This document shows positions 7,577-8,739 of a stretch of 8,739 nt of DNA, piece by piece. Positions within the stretch are counted from its first letter, which is position 1; each line of letters opens with the position of its first letter. The DNA is taken from NCBI GenBank assembly GCA_937886455.1, contig CALGCU010000113.1, forward strand, positions 1 through 8,739, in the 5' to 3' direction. The translations under genes were made by a program, and so were the position numbers. Under the pieces are notes generated by a model that did no database searches, was not told the DNA's origin, and was given only the letters and a program-made list of their open reading frames with translations. The DNA is from an uncultured Bacteroidales bacterium. GTDB lineage: Bacteria > Bacteroidota > Bacteroidia > Bacteroidales > Paludibacteraceae.

Positions 7577-8368
7577 ATGAACGAACAATATATAATCCTC
7601 ATATTAGGACTACTTCTCCCATTTCTGGGAACCGTATTAGGTTCAAGTTGCGTATTTTTATTTCGCAATTCCATTCCACCTCAATTACAAAAAATCATGC
7701 TGGGATTTGCTGCCGGCGTGATGGTAGCAGCAAGTGTATGGTCACTACTTATTCCTTCCATGCAGATGACCGAGTCCATGGGAACATGGTCTTTTCTCCC
7801 CGCTGCATTAGGAATGACCATAGGTATGCTATTTTTGTGGGGTATAGACCACATTCTCCCTCACCTTCATATAGGCAGTAGTCATCCGGAAGGCATGTCC
7901 AGTGGATTGAGCAAGCATGCAATGCTACTCATGGCTGTAACAATACATAACATCCCGGAAGGAATGGCGGTTGGCATTGTGTTAGCTAGTGCTCTCACCG
8001 GAGAAGTGAGTCTGAACATTGCTGCCGCACTAAGCATGTCCATTGGAATTGCCATTCAGAATTTCCCGGAAGGTGCTGTAGTTTCCTTGCCATTACGTAG
8101 CGAAGGTTTAAGTCGTCGTCGGGCGTTTAGTTTGGGTGTTTTATCTGGAATAGTCGAACCCATTGGTGCAATCATAGTTATCTTGCTTGCCCATTACATC
8201 ACTCCCCTTGTACCCTATCTCTTGGCTTTTGCAGCCGGTGCCATGCTCTATGTCGTAGTAGAAGAACTCATTCCTGAATCTGCAGAAGGCAACCACTCTA
8301 ATTTAGGAACAGTTGGCTTTGCTGTGGGTTTCATACTGATGATGTCGCTTGATGTAGCATTAGGTTAG
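7577..8368 (+). CDS. ZIP-family divalent metal transporter (GufA-like)
   Basis: This 263-residue inner-membrane protein has about eight hydrophobic segments and should import or otherwise move divalent metals, most likely zinc. Defining motifs are HNIPEGM (residues 124-130) in the fourth helix, QNFPEG (161-166) in the fifth, VEPIGA (193-198) in the sixth, and VEELIPE (228-234) in the seventh. By comparison with the structurally studied GufA-type BbZIP, H124, E128, Q161 and E165 would form the first metal site. N125, N162, E165 and E194 would form the second, with Asn where the family often has Asp. The loop between helices 3 and 4 carries four His (H92, H96, H98, H103), a common metal-binding feature. 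The length is normal and the gene looks intact. The start at 7577 gives a proper first membrane helix (YIILILGLLLPFLG). It has its own promoter and leads into pgk with no convincing terminator between. Metal specificity and direction are not determinable here. Confidence 0.93.
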   Translation: MNEQYIILILGLLLPFLGTVLGSSCVFLFRNSIPPQLQKIMLGFAAGVMVAASVWSLLIPSMQMTESMGTWSFLPAALGMTIGMLFLWGIDHILPHLHIGSSHPEGMSSGLSKHAMLLMAVTIHNIPEGMAVGIVLASALTGEVSLNIAAALSMSIGIAIQNFPEGAVVSLPLRSEGLSRRRAFSLGVLSGIVEPIGAIIVILLAHYITPLVPYLLAFAAGAMLYVVVEELIPESAEGNHSNLGTVGFAVGFILMMSLDVALG

Positions 8369-8412
8369 ATAGATTCTACGTACATTAAGCATGCTATTTG
8401 CTCCTTTTTTCG

Positions 8413-8420
8413 TACATTTG
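8413..8420 (+). promoter_or_regulatory. Bacteroidota-type -7 box of the pgk promoter
   Basis: TACATTTG matches TAnnTTTG exactly and lies 75 bases upstream of the pgk start. A TTTG occurs at 8397-8400, but its 12-base spacing is too short for a standard -33 element, and the expected position near 8390 has no good match. Transcription would start near 8425, giving an A-rich leader of about 70 bases. A small hairpin (aagtc 8428-8432 with gactt 8440-8444, followed by Ts) would sit at the 5' end of the message. The rest of the leader shows no recognisable riboswitch. Confidence 0.55.
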
Positions 8421-8494
8421 CAACGATAAGTCATTTATAGACTTTTTCACAACCACAAAAAATAAATATAGGTATAATAAAGATTATTTAGACT

Positions 8495-8739
8495 ATGACA
8501 ATTGATCAATTTAATTTTGCCGGTAAGAAGGCAATAGTTCGTGTTGACTTCAACGTCCCTTTAAATGAAAACGGACAAATTACCGATGACACCCGTATCC
8601 GTGGTGCTTTGCCTACCTTAAAGAAGATCCTTGCTGATGGAGGAAGTCTCATCATCATGTCTCACATGGGTAAACCCAAAGGTAAAGTTAATCCTAAGTA
8701 TTCGTTAAGCCAAATCGTAGAAGCCGTTTCATCTTATTT
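8495..8739 (+). CDS. pgk: phosphoglycerate kinase, N-terminal fragment (3' end outside window)
   Basis: Phosphoglycerate kinase is the cytoplasmic glycolytic enzyme that transfers phosphate from 1,3-bisphosphoglycerate to ADP, reversibly. The first 81 codons are visible, about a fifth of the usual ~400-420 residues, and the frame is open to the window edge. Diagnostic N-domain motifs are RVDFNVPL, which contains substrate-binding Asp and Asn residues; DDTRIRGALPT with its conserved Arg; and SHMGKPKG, the counterpart of SHLGRPKG. The ATG at 8495 gives a normal N-terminus (MTIDQFNFAGKKAIVRVD). No Shine-Dalgarno precedes it, only an A/T-rich stretch as is usual in this phylum. Codons mostly end in T or C, unlike the A/C-ending codons of the genes upstream, which fits a highly expressed gene. 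Confidence 0.96.
   Translation, partial: MTIDQFNFAGKKAIVRVDFNVPLNENGQITDDTRIRGALPTLKKILADGGSLIIMSHMGKPKGKVNPKYSLSQIVEAVSSY

Noticed and set aside
7435..7881. 148-codon open frame starting inside the HTCS terminator and overlapping the start of the ZIP gene
   Set aside because: It begins in the terminator stem, overlaps the well-supported transporter in another frame, and its product is a low-complexity Ser/Leu/Tyr mix with no recognisable domain.
8388..8410. Possible terminator after the ZIP gene (AGCA/TGCT followed by a T-run)
   Set aside because: The stem is only 4 bp and would not be stable; read-through into pgk or Rho-type termination cannot be distinguished from the sequence.

Overview
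The window looks like a chromosomal segment from a member of the Bacteroidota, most likely Bacteroidales. The gyrase B tail ends in the phylum-typical NATYANIDA and lacks the large insert of the E. coli protein. A one-piece hybrid two-component regulator (sensor kinase, receiver and AraC-type DNA-binding domain in one chain) is a hallmark of the phylum. Two intergenic regions carry TAnnTTTG -7 boxes, and no start codon has a convincing Shine-Dalgarno sequence. The DNA is AT-rich. All genes lie on the + strand, and I see no mobile element, CRISPR array, tRNA or rRNA.

Layout: (1) positions 1-2887 hold a tight cluster of the 3' half of gyrB, a LOG/TIGR00730 nucleotide phosphoribohydrolase, and an unusual 441-residue protein. 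The last joins six degenerate tandem helical repeats to a C-terminal GH16-like fold whose ExDxxE catalytic site appears to be rewritten as HVNIFH. A strong intrinsic terminator closes the cluster, its stem overlapping the last codons. (2) Positions 2942-7381 encode a 1479-residue hybrid two-component system (HTCS) protein with intact phosphotransfer residues, ended by a second intrinsic terminator. No SusC/SusD or polysaccharide-degradation genes accompany it here. (3) Positions 7503-8368 hold a ZIP-family (GufA-like) metal transporter with its own promoter. (4) From 8413 there is a promoter and the first 81 codons of phosphoglycerate kinase, cut by the window end.

How the parts relate: the window mixes housekeeping genes (gyrB, pgk) with an orphan-looking sensory regulator and a metal transporter. 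The terminators and promoters imply separate transcription units: gyrB-LOG-GH16-like, HTCS, ZIP and pgk. The most unusual item is the GH16-like protein, which appears non-catalytic, has no signal peptide, carries helical repeats and is attached to the gyrB cluster. Its proximity to the HTCS is suggestive only. The ligand and targets of the HTCS cannot be read from the sequence.
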